Assembly (NCBI GenBank): GCA_026214975.1
Contig: CM047808.1
Coordinates: 56,322,583 to 56,386,582 of the forward strand
Length of the DNA: 64,000 bases
From: Gentiana macrophylla
Lineage: Eukaryota; Streptophyta; Magnoliopsida; Gentianales; Gentianaceae
Direction of reading: 5' to 3'
The position numbers were made by a program, and so were the translations under genes. The notes under the pieces were generated by a model. The model ran no database searches, had not been told where the DNA came from, and saw only the letters and a program-made list of their open reading frames with translations. Positions within the stretch are counted from its first letter, which is position 1; every line of letters starts with the position of its first letter. This document shows positions 12,245-22,916 of this stretch, piece after piece.

Positions 12245-12922
12245 ATGGACACTGGTGCAACAAATCACATGACAGGTAACACACGTCTTCTTCATAATTT
12301 TCGTGATTATACCACAGCTGCACACGTGTTCATTGGTAATGGCACATCACTTCCTATCACAGGCATCGGTGATATTCATATACAATATAATAATGAATTA
12401 ATTGTTATTTCTGATGTTTTGTTAGTCCCTCAAATGACCAAAAATCTCATCTCTGTTCGGCAACTTACTCATCAATTTAAAGCTCATTGTTTATTTACTA
12501 ATGGTGGTTTTATTCTTAAGGATAACAACACAGACAAGATTTTGCTGATAGGAGAATGTAGAAGGGACTTATATCTCCTTTCTAGTGTCCATCATGCACT
12601 TGCGGCACACAACTCAAAGTCCGTCACCTCTGAAGTTTGGCACCAAAGATTAGGGCATATTCAGTTTCCCACTATTACTGCTCTAAAAAATAATGGTCTT
12701 ATTGAATATTTAGGCACGAATAAACAGGAGCACTTATGCGAAAGTTGCCAGTTAGGCAAACTTTCGAAGCTCCTTTTCTCATTCTCAACATGTTTCGCTG
12801 CTATTTTTGATTTGATACATTGTGACCTCACGGGTCCGGCCCTCGTTGAATCCATTGGCAAATTTAAGTATTATGTCGGTTTATTGATGATTTTTCTAAG
12901 TACATATGGTTTGTTCCGTTAA
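12245..12922 (+). CDS. protease / GAG-pre-integrase part of copia Pol
   Basis: 225 open codons. The protease active site MDTGATNHMTG is at the very start (12245-12280), with the usual following strand (GNGTSLPITGIGDI). The GAG-pre-integrase domain (VWHQRLGHIQFPT, then CESCQLGKLSK) supplies HHCC zinc ligands. The integrase core begins with LIHCDLTGP (first catalytic Asp) near 12818. The frame ends at 12922 by a one-base slip; integrase continues in another frame from about 12906. The true polyprotein start is upstream in gag. Confidence 0.85.
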   Translation: MDTGATNHMTGNTRLLHNFRDYTTAAHVFIGNGTSLPITGIGDIHIQYNNELIVISDVLLVPQMTKNLISVRQLTHQFKAHCLFTNGGFILKDNNTDKILLIGECRRDLYLLSSVHHALAAHNSKSVTSEVWHQRLGHIQFPTITALKNNGLIEYLGTNKQEHLCESCQLGKLSKLLFSFSTCFAAIFDLIHCDLTGPALVESIGKFKYYVGLLMIFLSTYGLFR

Positions 12923-14165
12923 AAATAAATCTGATGTATATAGTGTTTTTCTTTATTTTGAAAAATATGCAAAAAATCAATTTAATAAAACCATTAAGCA
13001 GTTTCACACGGATGGAGGGGGAGAATTTGTCAATACTCCCCTCACAGAGCATTTGTTAAGTCAAGGCATCACACACTTAATCACCTGTCCCCACACACCA
13101 CAACAGAACGGCACAGTTGAGCGGAGACATAGAACTATCAGAGAACTTGGCCTTACCCTTCTCTTCCATAGTAGATCCCCGCTGTTTTTATGGGTAGAAG
13201 CTTTCTCCACAGCTGTGTATGTCATTAATCGGGTCCCCTCTCTCACAAACAAAACTGAGTCTCCTTACTATCTCCTCCATAACAAGCACCCTGACTATAC
13301 CAACCTTCGTATTTTTGGCTCCAAGTGCTATCCTTACCTCTGGGACACTAAGAAAAATAAATTTGATCCAAAAACCCTCCCTTGTGTGTTTGTAGGTTAT
13401 AGCAACAGTCACAAAGGTTACAAGTGTTTTCATCCCCCTACCAGAAAATTTTTTCTCTCTCACCATGTAGTTTTTGATGAGACCTTGATGCCTTATAAGA
13501 CTATGACCTCGATAAACCGCCCTTATGTTCTAAATATTTTCGACTCCTGGCTTCCCCCCCCGACATCCCCACCATCATCTTCTCCTTCTCCCATTCATGC
13601 AGCCGACCTTCCCTCCTCCCCACCCATCATCAATTTTCTTGCTCAGCCGCCTACTCCACCTCCTACTCCCTCCTCTCCTATCACTTTTTCCATCTCCAAT
13701 GATTATACAAATCAGTCCCCTCCCACATCACCCTCTAGGTCTCCTCCCGAGTCTACAGCTACTCGGCATTCATCCGCCTCCAACAGTCCCGGTCTTGGTT
13801 CTTCCGATGATGCCTCTGTTACCAGCCATGCCGATACTCCAGGGTCGTCTAGTTCTCCGCCTTCCCCACCCACTATTTCGGATCCCTCTCCTCCTATCAC
13901 TCGGGCCCAATGCGGTATATTTAAACCCAATCCTAAGTATGCTTTGTCCGCCTCTTATGAGGCAATTCCCACCGAACCCAAAACTGTCAAAAGTGCTCTA
14001 AAACACGAGGGATGGAGGGCGGCCATGTTAGATGAACTACACGCACTTACTGACAATCAAACGTGGATTTTGGTCCATAGAACCCCTCATATGCATGTCA
14101 TTGGCTCCAAGTGGGTTTTTAAAGCTAAGCTCAAAGCCGACGGGACCTCGATCGCTCAAAGCTAG
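12906..14165 (+). CDS. integrase and RT N-terminus of copia Pol
   Basis: 419 open codons continue the integrase core: HTDGGGEF with the second Asp (about 13007-13030) and [13 protein letters not shown] with the catalytic Glu (13096-13135). The C-terminal region follows ([13 protein letters not shown], then [14 protein letters not shown]). Next is a Pro/Ser-rich linker (13540-13900) and the start of RT ([26 protein letters not shown]). A frameshift near 14150 moves RT into the next frame. Domain order marks it as copia. Confidence 0.9.
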   Translation: MVCSVKNKSDVYSVFLYFEKYAKNQFNKTIKQFHTDGGGEFVNTPLTEHLLSQGITHLITCPHTPQQNGTVERRHRTIRELGLTLLFHSRSPLFLWVEAFSTAVYVINRVPSLTNKTESPYYLLHNKHPDYTNLRIFGSKCYPYLWDTKKNKFDPKTLPCVFVGYSNSHKGYKCFHPPTRKFFLSHHVVFDETLMPYKTMTSINRPYVLNIFDSWLPPPTSPPSSSPSPIHAADLPSSPPIINFLAQPPTPPPTPSSPITFSISNDYTNQSPPTSPSRSPPESTATRHSSASNSPGLGSSDDASVTSHADTPGSSSSPPSPPTISDPSPPITRAQCGIFKPNPKYALSASYEAIPTEPKTVKSALKHEGWRAAMLDELHALTDNQTWILVHRTPHMHVIGSKWVFKAKLKADGTSIAQS

Positions 14166-15511
14166 GTTAGTCGCTAAAGGCTATGCTCAGATAGATGGTC
14201 TAGACTATGTTGAAACTTACTCACCAGTTGTTAAACCCAGCACCATACGCATTGTTCTTTCACTTGCATTGTCTAGGAGTTGGTCAGTTCGACAATTGGA
14301 TGTCAAAAATGCGTTTCTACATGGCACCATTTCTGAAACATTGTATATGGAACAGCCCCCCGGTATGTCTGACCCTACTCTTCCTGACCATGTTTGCAAG
14401 CTTAAAAAAGCACTCTATGGGTTAAAACAAGCTCCTCGTGCTTGGTTTGACCGATTCAGTGCCTTTTTACTTTCATTCGGTTTTACATGCAAATTCTCTC
14501 CGATCCTTCATTATTCTATTATCATGTTAATCAAACTACTCTGGTACTTCTTTTGTATGTGGATGATATGCTTGTCACAGGTTCCAATCCACACTTGTTG
14601 TGCTCGTTCATCAAGGTATTACATGCAGAGTTCGCCATGAAAGACTTAGGCACACTTCATCATTTCTTGGCGTCATGATTCACCAGGACGTCCAAAGGTA
14701 TGCTTCTCCATCAATCTCACTATGCTACGACTATCCTCCATCGAGCCGCCATGCAAGATTGCAAGCCCGCCAACACTCCCATGGCTCCCAAGCCTCTCGT
14801 CCCACTCACTTCCTCTCCTGCCGATGCAACTTTTTATCGCAGACCTCATTGGTGCCCTTCAATACTTGACGCTTACTCGGCCGATATCGCCTATGCCGTC
14901 AATCATCTCTCTCAGTTCATGCAAAGTCCTACTCAATTTCATATGCAGCAGGTTCAGCGTCTTCTCCGCTATGTGAAGTCTACTCTCCAACTTGGTGTCT
15001 CCCTTCAATGCACGTCTCATCTTCCTCTCTATGCCTTTTCCGATCTTGATCCAAGGCAGTCGCCTGCCCCACGACTCGACGTTCAGTTACCGGTTATTGC
15101 ACCTTTCTCGGCCCCAATCTCATCTCTTGGTGCTCGAAGAAGCAACCCACTATCTCCCGCTCCAAAGATCGGCCGAGTATCGTGCCATGGCTCATACCGC
15201 TGCAGAGATCACTTGGATTACGCCTCTCTCCTCAAGGAATTGCGTGTTCCTCAAGCTCACACGCCGATTCTCTTATGTGATAATTTAAGCGCCTCTACAT
15301 GACAATCAACCTCAGTATTTCATGCCCGCAAAGAAACATATCGAATCGATTATCATTATGTGAGAGAGCAGGTAGCCCGAAAGCTTTTGATCACCAAACA
15401 TGTTTCCTCTACCGATCAGCTCGCTGATGTGTTCACCAAGTCATTGCCAAAATATGTCTTCACACTACTTCGAGACAAACTCGGCATGCTCCCTTGTCCC
15501 AGCCTCGTTTG
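14162..15511 (+). pseudogene. reverse transcriptase / RNase H of copia Pol, frameshifted
   Basis: RT reads from 14162 ([60 protein letters not shown]) to about 14500. A frame change follows, then the catalytic motif [11 protein letters not shown] (about 14550-14580). RNase H is scattered in several frames (14700-15300), and the last readable part, KHVSSTDQLADVFTKSLPK-like, is at about 15399-15455. The Pol stop, next to the polypurine tract, is at about 15511. At least four frame breaks. Confidence 0.85.
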
Positions 15512-15661
15512 AGGGGGAGTATTGACATATTCATACACGCCACACATGCAACATACCAAAAAAAGGAAACCATGGTCAATGGAGTGATAAGGAGATTGGA
15601 GTGATAAGGTGATTGGAGTGATAAGGAGATTTGACCATAACTCACAATCTTGGTGATTAAT
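15506..15661 (+). repeat. polypurine tract and first part of copia 3' LTR
   Basis: The run gtttgagggggag precedes the LTR start at 15520. LTR positions 1-142 run to 15661, ending in the gypsy target sequence ttaat. The rest of the LTR resumes at 25058. Confidence 0.9.
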
Positions 15662-17795
15662 TGTAATATTCCGATTTTCGGGAAAGGGCAGACGTGTCTT
15701 TTTGCGAAGACGAAATATTAGGTTCGGTTTCCTTTTATTCGGAGTTAATTATTTTGGACATTATATATATATATTCTCAAATTTTATATATGTAATTAAA
15801 AGGAAAATCAGTTTTGTGGTCAAGGGCAATTAAGGAAAATGGTTAACTCCTTTTTTAATGCTAAGACCTAACCTAATTCAGGATTTTCGCTTGACTTCAG
15901 CCTTCCCTCCCAGCGGCATTGTGAGGAGAGAAAGAGAGGAAAGAGGGTTCTTCACAATTCTAAGAGGTAGAGTTGATCGCTTTTGAAACGGATTCAAGAA
16001 TTTGACTCGGCGTAAAGAGCACAAAGATTTTGGCATCGCTTTTGTGGGATTGCAGCAGCTTTTTCGTGAGCAGATTGATCGCTTTGGGGCTGCAAAAGGT
16101 AAGAGAAATGCTTGATCCTATGAATTCCATCATTAGCTATAAGGAATTGATCATGTTTTAAGACGCCTTGGTGTTAGAAATATGAATCCTTGTTTTGGTT
16201 AATGACTATAATTGTTATAGTACGCTTAGATGGGGATTTTGTGTTGTTGTGTGGATTATTTGCTCGGTTTTAGGGTTGAATTACGATCCGGAAATCGCAT
16301 GGTGATGAAGTTAGGGTTCGGTCGACCCAGTGGACGGGCGTCCGTATTCGGACGGGCGCCCACCTTTGTCTTTCTCGCACGGGCGCCTGGCTTATCCGGA
16401 CGGGCGCCTCGAGGGGTAATTTTACATTCGTGATTGAAATGGTCTTCGATGGGCGGGCGTCTCGAGTTTAATGGACGGGCGTCCATCTTTGGACGGGCGC
16501 CCAGTAGGGTTCGAGACGGGCGTCCAGGGGTCTTAAACGGGCGCCTAGCTTGTTTTGCCCTTCTTTCTTTGTGGGTTGTTGTTCAGCCTTATATACATGA
16601 TTTATCTTTATGAACCCTTATACATGATATGTTAAAATGGTATAAATATAGACAAGCCTGAATTGAGCTTCGATTCGCTTCGGCTTAAAACACCGAATGT
16701 ACTCTTAAAGGGAGTTGAAGTTCGGATCCGTCGGAAGAACATGATAGGCTTGTGCTTTGATGAATTAGCATTCATCAATGTCTGTGTATGTGCTAGGACT
16801 TGTCCGTGTCTAGTGGTCTAGGAAGAGAGTAGTATGTGTGAGGGAGATTATTTGAAAATACTTAGGTTGGCTAGTTAATAACTTAATAAACAACGTATGT
16901 GACTAGTAAAAGATTAAACAACATGTCTCTCTTGGCTAGGCACCAGCTAAATCGCGATCGTGTGCTACCTCCTGAAGGTGGAAGAACTTCGTAGGTCAAA
17001 AGACCCTAAGTACGGAGGGACTCTGCTGAGGTGTGCGTGCTATCGGAGTCTACCTTTTCTAGACTTCGTGGGTATTGGTGTGATCCACTGATATGTTGCA
17101 AAAGAGTGTTCCCAAGGTAGAAGAACTCTGTAGGTCAAAGACCCTAAGTACAGAGGGACTCTGCTGAGGGGATGCGCGTAGTGCCCTTGAGTGCGGTTGT
17201 AACATAGATAGGTTAAGTTAGAAACAGTTAGTCACAACGTGTTGATGAGCATGAAGTGAACCCTAGATTGAGTTGGTCTCATTTAATCAACTAATTGAAT
17301 AAATGTCTATTCGTTATAACTATGATTGTTTTCATAGCTTCTCTTTCTTTCTAAGTACGTTGTACTTACCTCGAATGCATACTTTTTCTATGTGTTTGGG
17401 GACGAGAAGACGAACAGGTTTTCGAGGAAGAGTTTGACAACGACGTCTGACGCCGCTCGTTGAAGAATCAAGATGTTTCTTTTCTGCTTTTCTTTGGTTG
17501 TACTTTCCATACTTTTGAGGTAGACTACCGTTTTTGACGATTTGTCGTAGTTTGTCTTTTGGGATTTTCGTACTTTTCCAAATGTAATAATTTACATTTC
17601 TACCCTTTAGATTTCTTTTCTACTCTTAAATTTTTTTTTTTGAGAATTTTATATACCCGAGTTTTGCTTCCGCTTTGCCTTTTATTTGATACTGACGTAG
17701 TAGAGGGCTTACGTATAAAATGAATTTACTTTTATTTTATACGTGTCGAACGTTCTTTTCCGGATAAGGACTCGTGTCCGGGAACGGGCGTTACA
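15662..17795 (+). repeat. 5' LTR of Tekay/Del-type element
   Basis: 2134 bp. A TATA-rich stretch occurs near 15760-15772 and 15785. Mid-LTR lies an array of nine GACGGGCGYC units (16332-16547). The 3' third has paired phrases of the type 'gtaggtcaaaagaccctaagtacgg' (about 16991 and 17132). The LTR ends cgggaacgggcgttaca. It differs from the 3' copy mainly by 1-3 base indels. Confidence 0.92.
16332..16547 (+). repeat. GACGGGCGYC array in 5' LTR
   Basis: Nine imperfect copies of a 10-12 bp GC-rich unit (ggacgggcgtcc, gacgggcgcc and variants) spaced about 15-50 bp apart in otherwise AT-rich LTR sequence. Many copies are partly palindromic (GGACGGGCGTCC reads ggac...gtcc). The same array recurs at 23581-23800 and in the LTR at 57236. 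Confidence 0.85.
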
Positions 17796-17796
17796 G

Positions 17797-17812
17797 TTGG
17801 TATCGAGAGAAG
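17797..17812 (+). other. primer-binding site of Tekay/Del-type element
   Basis: ttggtatcgagagaag lies 1 base after the LTR. The related element at 59653 has ttggtatcagagagaag, matching tRNA-iMet better. The copy here lacks one A inside CAG. Confidence 0.8.
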
Positions 17813-17889
17813 CGTTTTTAGAATTCCTTTCTTTAAGATAAGTTTCTTTAGATCTTTAGTAACGTCCTGGTTTTCTTGATCTTTCAAAG

Positions 17890-18529
17890 ATGGTAACGAC
17901 AAGAAGAGGCGCTCGTGGAGCCGAGCTCGTGGGTTAGACAAGGCGAGAGAGCCAGCGTGCCGTAGTAGGGGTGGATTTGTGAGGCGTAATCCTTCGCCTC
18001 GCTTGAGTCTTTCGCCACCACCCCATACACCCACGCCTACACCACGGTCTCAACAGATGTGTCACCGAGGCCGCATCGAGACCGCCACCCGACCACCGCC
18101 AAGATATAACTACATTTATGGAGAGCCTGGACAAGCACCTATTCGTGTCAACGTAGTAGGCGACATTCCACCGATTAGTGCGCCACCACCAAAGTGACCA
18201 ATGTATATCCACCACCATCTAGTGCTTATCCTCCAAAGGTATCCTCAAGCAAGCAGCAGTCTTTTACCCTCCTCCTCAGAGGTCATGTTCCTCAACCTAC
18301 AAGACTACCTTCTGCCACGCTTTGACCACCAAAGAAGGCGTTGGTCATCCACCCTTTGGTTTTCAGCAGCCTCAACAAAGATCGGCTTTATCGGGGTACT
18401 ATCCGTGATCGAAATGAGCCTCAAGTAATCCCACCTTATCCTCAACATCGCAGATGATCACCGCATGTATCTTATGGTTACCCTCCAGTTCACCCACCAG
18501 TTAGACCGGCCTTTGAGCAAGCACCAGCG
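17890..18529 (+). pseudogene. gag N-terminal region, frameshifted (gypsy)
   Basis: The likely Gag start is ATG 17890 (MVTTRRGARGAEL), about 80 bp after the primer site. Reading then breaks several times through a Pro/Arg-rich N-terminal part (about 17980-18500). The equivalent start, degraded, is visible at about 59740 in the sister element. Confidence 0.6.
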
Positions 18530-19390
18530 GTGGATTGGTATACAAGATTGAGGAGAAATCGAGTTGAGAACTTCTTTGGTAATGTGGAGCATTCTAAAGC
18601 AGAGGAATGGATAAGAGGATTCGAGAAAGCTTGTAGGAACATACATGTTCCTGAGACAGAGATGGCACAACTAGCAGTCAGTTTTATGTTGGGAGCAGCA
18701 GAAGCATGGATTGATGCCGTTCAAAGCAGCAACGGTAAGGTAACGGATTGGGAAGGGTTCAAGACGATGTTTTATAATGAGTACTTCCCGGTTACAGTTC
18801 AAGCAGATAAAGCAAGTCAATTCCTGAAGCACAAGCAAGGTAATCACCTGACAGTGGCCCAGTATACTAATAAGTTCAATGAGCTAGGAAGGTTCTATCC
18901 GGAATTGATGAAGGTAGAAGAGAGAAAGATGGCCCTCTATAAGGATGGGTTGGCCTACGAGATTCAGTCGGGCATGCTAGGATTCACGGCAAGGAATATG
19001 GCAGAGTTGATGAATAAAGCCTTGGAAGTCGAAACTTTCAGGAAGAGAGCTACAGTGGTTGTTAATAATAAGAGAAATTTCGGGACAAGTCAAGGCAGTT
19101 ATAGGGGAGCGCCACAGCAAGCAGCCAAGAAGACTACGGCATCTACAAAGCAGCCTAAAGCCCCCGAACAAAGGCACCACTTTGCCCCAAGTGCAACAGA
19201 AATCATACAGAGAGAGTGCAGCAGAGTAGTAACGGTTGTTACGTTTGTAGTGAGCAAGGACACTTTTCTAGAGCGTGTCCAAACAGAGGAAACAAGAGTG
19301 CTTCGAGCCAAGGTAGCGGGAGAGGCGGCCCGAGCCGACCGGTTCGAGTTTTTGCAATGGATGCTAATTTTGTGGAACCAGAGAGGATGA
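18530..19390 (+). CDS. Gag capsid domain of Tekay/Del-type element
   Basis: An open frame of 286 codons. Residues 20-170 match the retrotransposon Gag family layout: AEEWIRGFEKACRNIHVP, AVSFMLGAAEAWIDAV, WEGFKTMFYNEYFPVTVQ, LTVAQYTNKFNELGRFYP. A basic Gln/Lys-rich tail follows. After about 19210 the frame is wrong: the zinc knuckle CYVCSEQGHFSRAC is in a neighbouring frame at 19237-19278, so a one- or two-base slip lies near 19200-19215. The ATG at 18530 is internal to the original Gag. Confidence 0.88.
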   Translation: MDWYTRLRRNRVENFFGNVEHSKAEEWIRGFEKACRNIHVPETEMAQLAVSFMLGAAEAWIDAVQSSNGKVTDWEGFKTMFYNEYFPVTVQADKASQFLKHKQGNHLTVAQYTNKFNELGRFYPELMKVEERKMALYKDGLAYEIQSGMLGFTARNMAELMNKALEVETFRKRATVVVNNKRNFGTSQGSYRGAPQQAAKKTTASTKQPKAPEQRHHFAPSATEIIQRECSRVVTVVTFVVSKDTFLERVQTEETRVLRAKVAGEAARADRFEFLQWMLILWNQRG

Positions 19391-19459
19391 CGTTATTTCG
19401 TGTACCATGTTTTGTTTCATTCTTTTGTTAAGATATTTTATAGCGTGATTATTCATGTT

Positions 19460-20870
19460 GTAACTATATTTAAATAAATGAATATGCATCCTAGGTACGA
19501 TAATGTTAGAAAACCTAGTGGTCAAGGCTTTGTTTGACACGGGGAGCGTCAAATACTTTTGTGTCAACCAAGGTAGCTAAGAAGTTGGATTTACCTTCGA
19601 GCCTTTAAGAAACACTTTGGAGATAACTACGCCGTTAGGGGAAGGTAACAAGGGTAACTAGAATGATACCACAAGTGGAAGTTCGAGTCGGACCTTATCG
19701 ATGTAAGAGCAACTTTACGCTTTGGACTTTTCGATTTTGATGTAATCCTCGGAATAGATTGGCTATCCGAGAATTATGTACACTTGGATTTGTAAAGAGA
19801 AGAAAGTGACTTTTAAAGTACAGGGAAATCGAGACAAGACGTATCAAGGTAATGTATACAAGCCGAGTAAGAAGAAACATCCGATCATATCGTTAAAGCG
19901 CAAGTAGGGCTTGTCGGAGTGGTTGTGAAGGCTACTTGTTGTACGCAGTGGACGTGGAACAAGTGAAGCCTAAGTTCGAGGAGACTCTCATAGTGAGGGA
20001 ATATCCCGAGGTATTTCCGAAAAAGCTACCGGAAATATGCCGGACGAGAGAGATAGAGTTTGAGATTCGATTGATACCGGGAGCGGCACCGATTGCTAAG
20101 GCACCTTACTGAATGGCACCGGCTGAATTAAAGGAGTTGAAAGCTCAACTTAAAGATATGCTTGAAAGGAACATAATTCAGCCCAAGACTCGCCATGGGG
20201 AGCCCCTGCTTTGTTTGTGAAGAAGAAAGATGGCGGCATGAGAATGTGTATCGACTACGAGCACCGAACAACCTTACCATCAAGAATAAGTACCCTCTAC
20301 CGAGGATAGATGATCTGCTTTAATCGCCTGCAAGGTAAGAAAGTGTTTTCCAAGATCGACTGAGATCCGGATATCATCGCTTGAAGGTTAAGATAGCGAG
20401 ATATACCAAGACGGCTTTCGATGCGAGATATGGACATTATGAGTTCCTTGTTATGCCTTTTGGACTCACTAATGCTCCATCTGCATTTATGGATTTGATG
20501 CAATGAGTCTTCATGCCGTGACTTGGATAAGTTCGTGATAGTGTTCATAGTATCGATATCCTAGTTTACTCTAAGGATGAGAAAGAACACGAGGAACACT
20601 TAAGGATAGTGTTGGACACACCAAGAAGAATCGAGCTGTATGCAAAGTTTTCTAAGTGTGACTTTTGGTTGGATCGAGTGAGTTTCTTGGGTCATGTCAT
20701 TTCGGAGATGGCATTCAAGTTGATCCAAAGAAAGATCGAGGCGATTGAGAATTGGCCTAAACCTACCACGCTTTGAAGTAAGAAGTTTTCTTGGGTTGGT
20801 GGTTACTACCGGAAGTTCGTACAAGATTTTTCAAGATAGCTACTCCACTCACCAGTGACACGGTAAGAAT
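19460..20870 (+). pseudogene. protease and reverse transcriptase, heavily frameshifted (gypsy)
   Basis: The protease active site VKALFDTGSVK is at about 19525-19555. RT then reads in pieces: [14 protein letters not shown] (20150-20190), [17 protein letters not shown] (20208-20258), a [18 protein letters not shown] stretch with a lost base (about 20355-20395), [28 protein letters not shown] (20410-20490) and the DDILVYS-type catalytic motif (about 20552-20575). Frames change about every 50-150 bp while domain order stays perfect. That pattern suits sequence error as well as decay. Confidence 0.85.
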
Positions 20871-22121
20871 GTGAAATTTGAATGGACTAATGAGTGTGAT
20901 AAGGCCTTTCATACCTTGAAGAGTAAGTTGACTACGGCACCAGTGTTAGCAGTTCCGGAGATTTTTGATAACTATGATGTCTACACGGATGCTTCGGGAC
21001 AGGGTTTGGGTTGTGTGTTGATGCAAGGAGGAAAAGTGATAGCCTATGCATCAAGGCAGTTGAAGGTGCATGAGAAGAACTACCCAACACATGATCTAGA
21101 GTTGGCAGCGGTAGTATTTGCCTTAAAGACTTGGAGGCATTACTCATATGGGGTTAAAGCAAGGATCTTCACCGACCATAAGAGTTTAAAGTATTTCTTC
21201 ACACAAGAGAACCTGAATATGAGACAGAGGAGATGGTTAGAGTTCGTTAAGGACTATGATTTGGATATTCAGTACCATCCGGGAAAAGCAAATGTAGTAG
21301 CAGATGCTTTGAGTAGGAAACCAGTGTTTGCGGCTTCCAGTGTTGAGGTAATGGCAGAAAGGTTTGATGGGTTGGAAATCAGAAGCTTCGATCAGATTGA
21401 AGACCGGCAGTTTGTAGCACCGATGTTAGCAAGGTCAGAGTTGATGGATGATATTCGGGGAAAGCAAGACGAAGACCCGATTTTGTTGGACTTGAAGCGT
21501 GTTGCTAGAGAGAAGCCTACGGTTGGTTACGTGTTGGATAAAAGTGGAAATCTGTGGTATCGGGATCGTCTATGTGTACCTAACGTTGGCGACTTGAGAC
21601 AAAGAATTATGGAAGAAGCACATAGGATAGCTTTTGCGGTTCATCCGGGTGCTACTAAAATGTATAGAGACTTAAAGGAAAGATTTTGGTGGCCCTCGAT
21701 GAAAGTGGAAATAGCCAAGTTTGTGGCCGAGTGTGATGTATGTCAAAAGGTTAAGGCGGAGCATAGAAGACCCGGTGGAATGCTTAAGCCATTGGATATC
21801 CCGGAATGGAAATGGGATAAGATCACAATGGACTTCATCACCGGATTACCTAAGACAAGAGGCGGACACGACGCAATTTGGGTAATCGTAGACAGATTGA
21901 CCAAATCTGCCCATTTCTTACCGTACAAGGTCGACATGCCATTAAAGAAGATGACGACACTATATCTGGACAATATAGTGAAGCTACACGGAGTTCCAAT
22001 CTCGATAGTTTCAGACCGTGATTCGAGATTCGCAAGTCGATTTTGGAAGAGCTTGCAAGAAGCCTTCGGGACCAAGTTGGATTTGAGCACGGCTTTTCAT
22101 CCTCGCAGATGGACAATCTGA
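20871..22121 (+). CDS. RNase H and integrase of Tekay/Del-type Pol
   Basis: 416 open codons. RNase H comes first: [47 protein letters not shown], then ADALSRKP closing the domain near residue 150. The integrase H2C2 zinc finger is near residues 245-300 (H...H then CDVCQ). The core begins with MDFITGLP (first Asp) and has SDRDSRF (second Asp). The catalytic Glu is lost here: after FHPRR the frame slips (expected HPQTDGQSER) and a stop follows. The ATG used is internal. Confidence 0.92.
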   Translation: MKFEWTNECDKAFHTLKSKLTTAPVLAVPEIFDNYDVYTDASGQGLGCVLMQGGKVIAYASRQLKVHEKNYPTHDLELAAVVFALKTWRHYSYGVKARIFTDHKSLKYFFTQENLNMRQRRWLEFVKDYDLDIQYHPGKANVVADALSRKPVFAASSVEVMAERFDGLEIRSFDQIEDRQFVAPMLARSELMDDIRGKQDEDPILLDLKRVAREKPTVGYVLDKSGNLWYRDRLCVPNVGDLRQRIMEEAHRIAFAVHPGATKMYRDLKERFWWPSMKVEIAKFVAECDVCQKVKAEHRRPGGMLKPLDIPEWKWDKITMDFITGLPKTRGGHDAIWVIVDRLTKSAHFLPYKVDMPLKKMTTLYLDNIVKLHGVPISIVSDRDSRFASRFWKSLQEAFGTKLDLSTAFHPRRWTI

Positions 22122-22470
22122 GAGGACCATCCGTTACACTCGAGGACATGCCGAGAGAGCTTGTGTTTTGGAGGTAGGCGGATCATGGGACGATTACCTA
22201 TCGGTAGCGGAGTTTGCCTACAACAACAGTTTTCATGCAAGTATAGGCATGCCGCCGTTTGAAGCGTTGTATGGGAGAAGATGCCGCGACGCCACTGCTT
22301 TTGGGATGAAGTCGGGAGAGACAGACACAGGGCCGAGATGGTTGAACAAGCAAAGGAAAGGGTTCGATTGGTCAAGAAGAATCAAAGCGACTCAAGACAG
22401 AATGTAAAAAAGTTGGGGTGATGTTAGAAGAAGACCTCTTGAGTTTGAAGTCGGCGATAGAGTTTACCTC
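22122..22470 (+). pseudogene. integrase C-terminal region, frameshifted
   Basis: Integrase continues in a shifted frame: SWDDYLSVAEFAYNNSFHASIGMPPFEALYGRRCR (split here as SWDDYLSVAEFAYNN, then SIGMPPFEALYG) at about 22180-22280, then KATQDRM near 22385-22404. A further base change separates it from the chromodomain segment. Confidence 0.8.
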
Positions 22471-22482
22471 CGAGCTTCGCCG

Positions 22483-22845
22483 ATGAAAGGAGTGAAACGC
22501 TTTGGACAAAAAGGAAAGCTAAGTCCAAGGTATGTTGGACCTTTTGAGATTTTGGAGAGAGTTGGGGCGTTAGCTTATAAGCTTCATTGCGCCGAATCAA
22601 TGTCGAGAGTCCATAATGTGTTTCACGTTTCGATGTTGAAAAAGTGTCTGACGAAGAATGATGTGGAAATTACGGTTGACCCAGAAATCTTACAAGATAA
22701 TCTTGCCTATGACGAGAGACCGATCAAGATCCTCGACCGGAAAGAAAAGATGATTAAGAGACGGATGATCCCTTTGGTGTTAGTTCGATTGGAGCAATCA
22801 TTCACCCGAGGAGGCAACTTGGGAAGTGGAAAGCGACATGCTTAG
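22483..22845 (+). CDS. integrase tail with chromodomain
   Basis: 120 open codons. The GPY/F module (KLSPRYVGPFEILERVG) is followed by VHNVFHVSMLKKCL and the start of a chromodomain (YDERPIKILDRKEKMIKRR, IPLVLVR). An extra base near 22790 shifts the end; in the next frame the domain continues with WSNHSPEEATWEVESDM. Chromodomains of this group are thought to guide integration to heterochromatin. The Pol stop in the continuing frame is at about 22896, just before the polypurine tract. Confidence 0.88.
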   Translation: MKGVKRFGQKGKLSPRYVGPFEILERVGALAYKLHCAESMSRVHNVFHVSMLKKCLTKNDVEITVDPEILQDNLAYDERPIKILDRKEKMIKRRMIPLVLVRLEQSFTRGGNLGSGKRHA

Positions 22846-22898
22846 TGAGTTCCAAGAATTTGGGGATTTACTGGTATGTTCTAGTTTCGAGGACTAAA

Positions 22899-22916
22899 CT
22901 CCTTTTAAGGGGAGAA
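22899..22916 (+). other. polypurine tract of Tekay/Del-type element
   Basis: ctccttttaaggggagaa immediately precedes the 3' LTR. The same ccttttaaggggg-type tract with the same preceding phrase (tttcgaggac.aaactcc) is found at 63590-63609. Confidence 0.85.

Noticed and set aside
13597..14001. 134-codon Pro/Leu-rich frame
   Set aside because: Alternative reading of the Pro/Ser-rich linker between integrase and RT of the copia element.
16256..16486. Arg/Pro-rich open frames on the minus strand across the GACGGGCGYC arrays (also 23465-23755)
   Set aside because: By-product of the GC-rich repeat; they end at array borders and lie inside LTRs.
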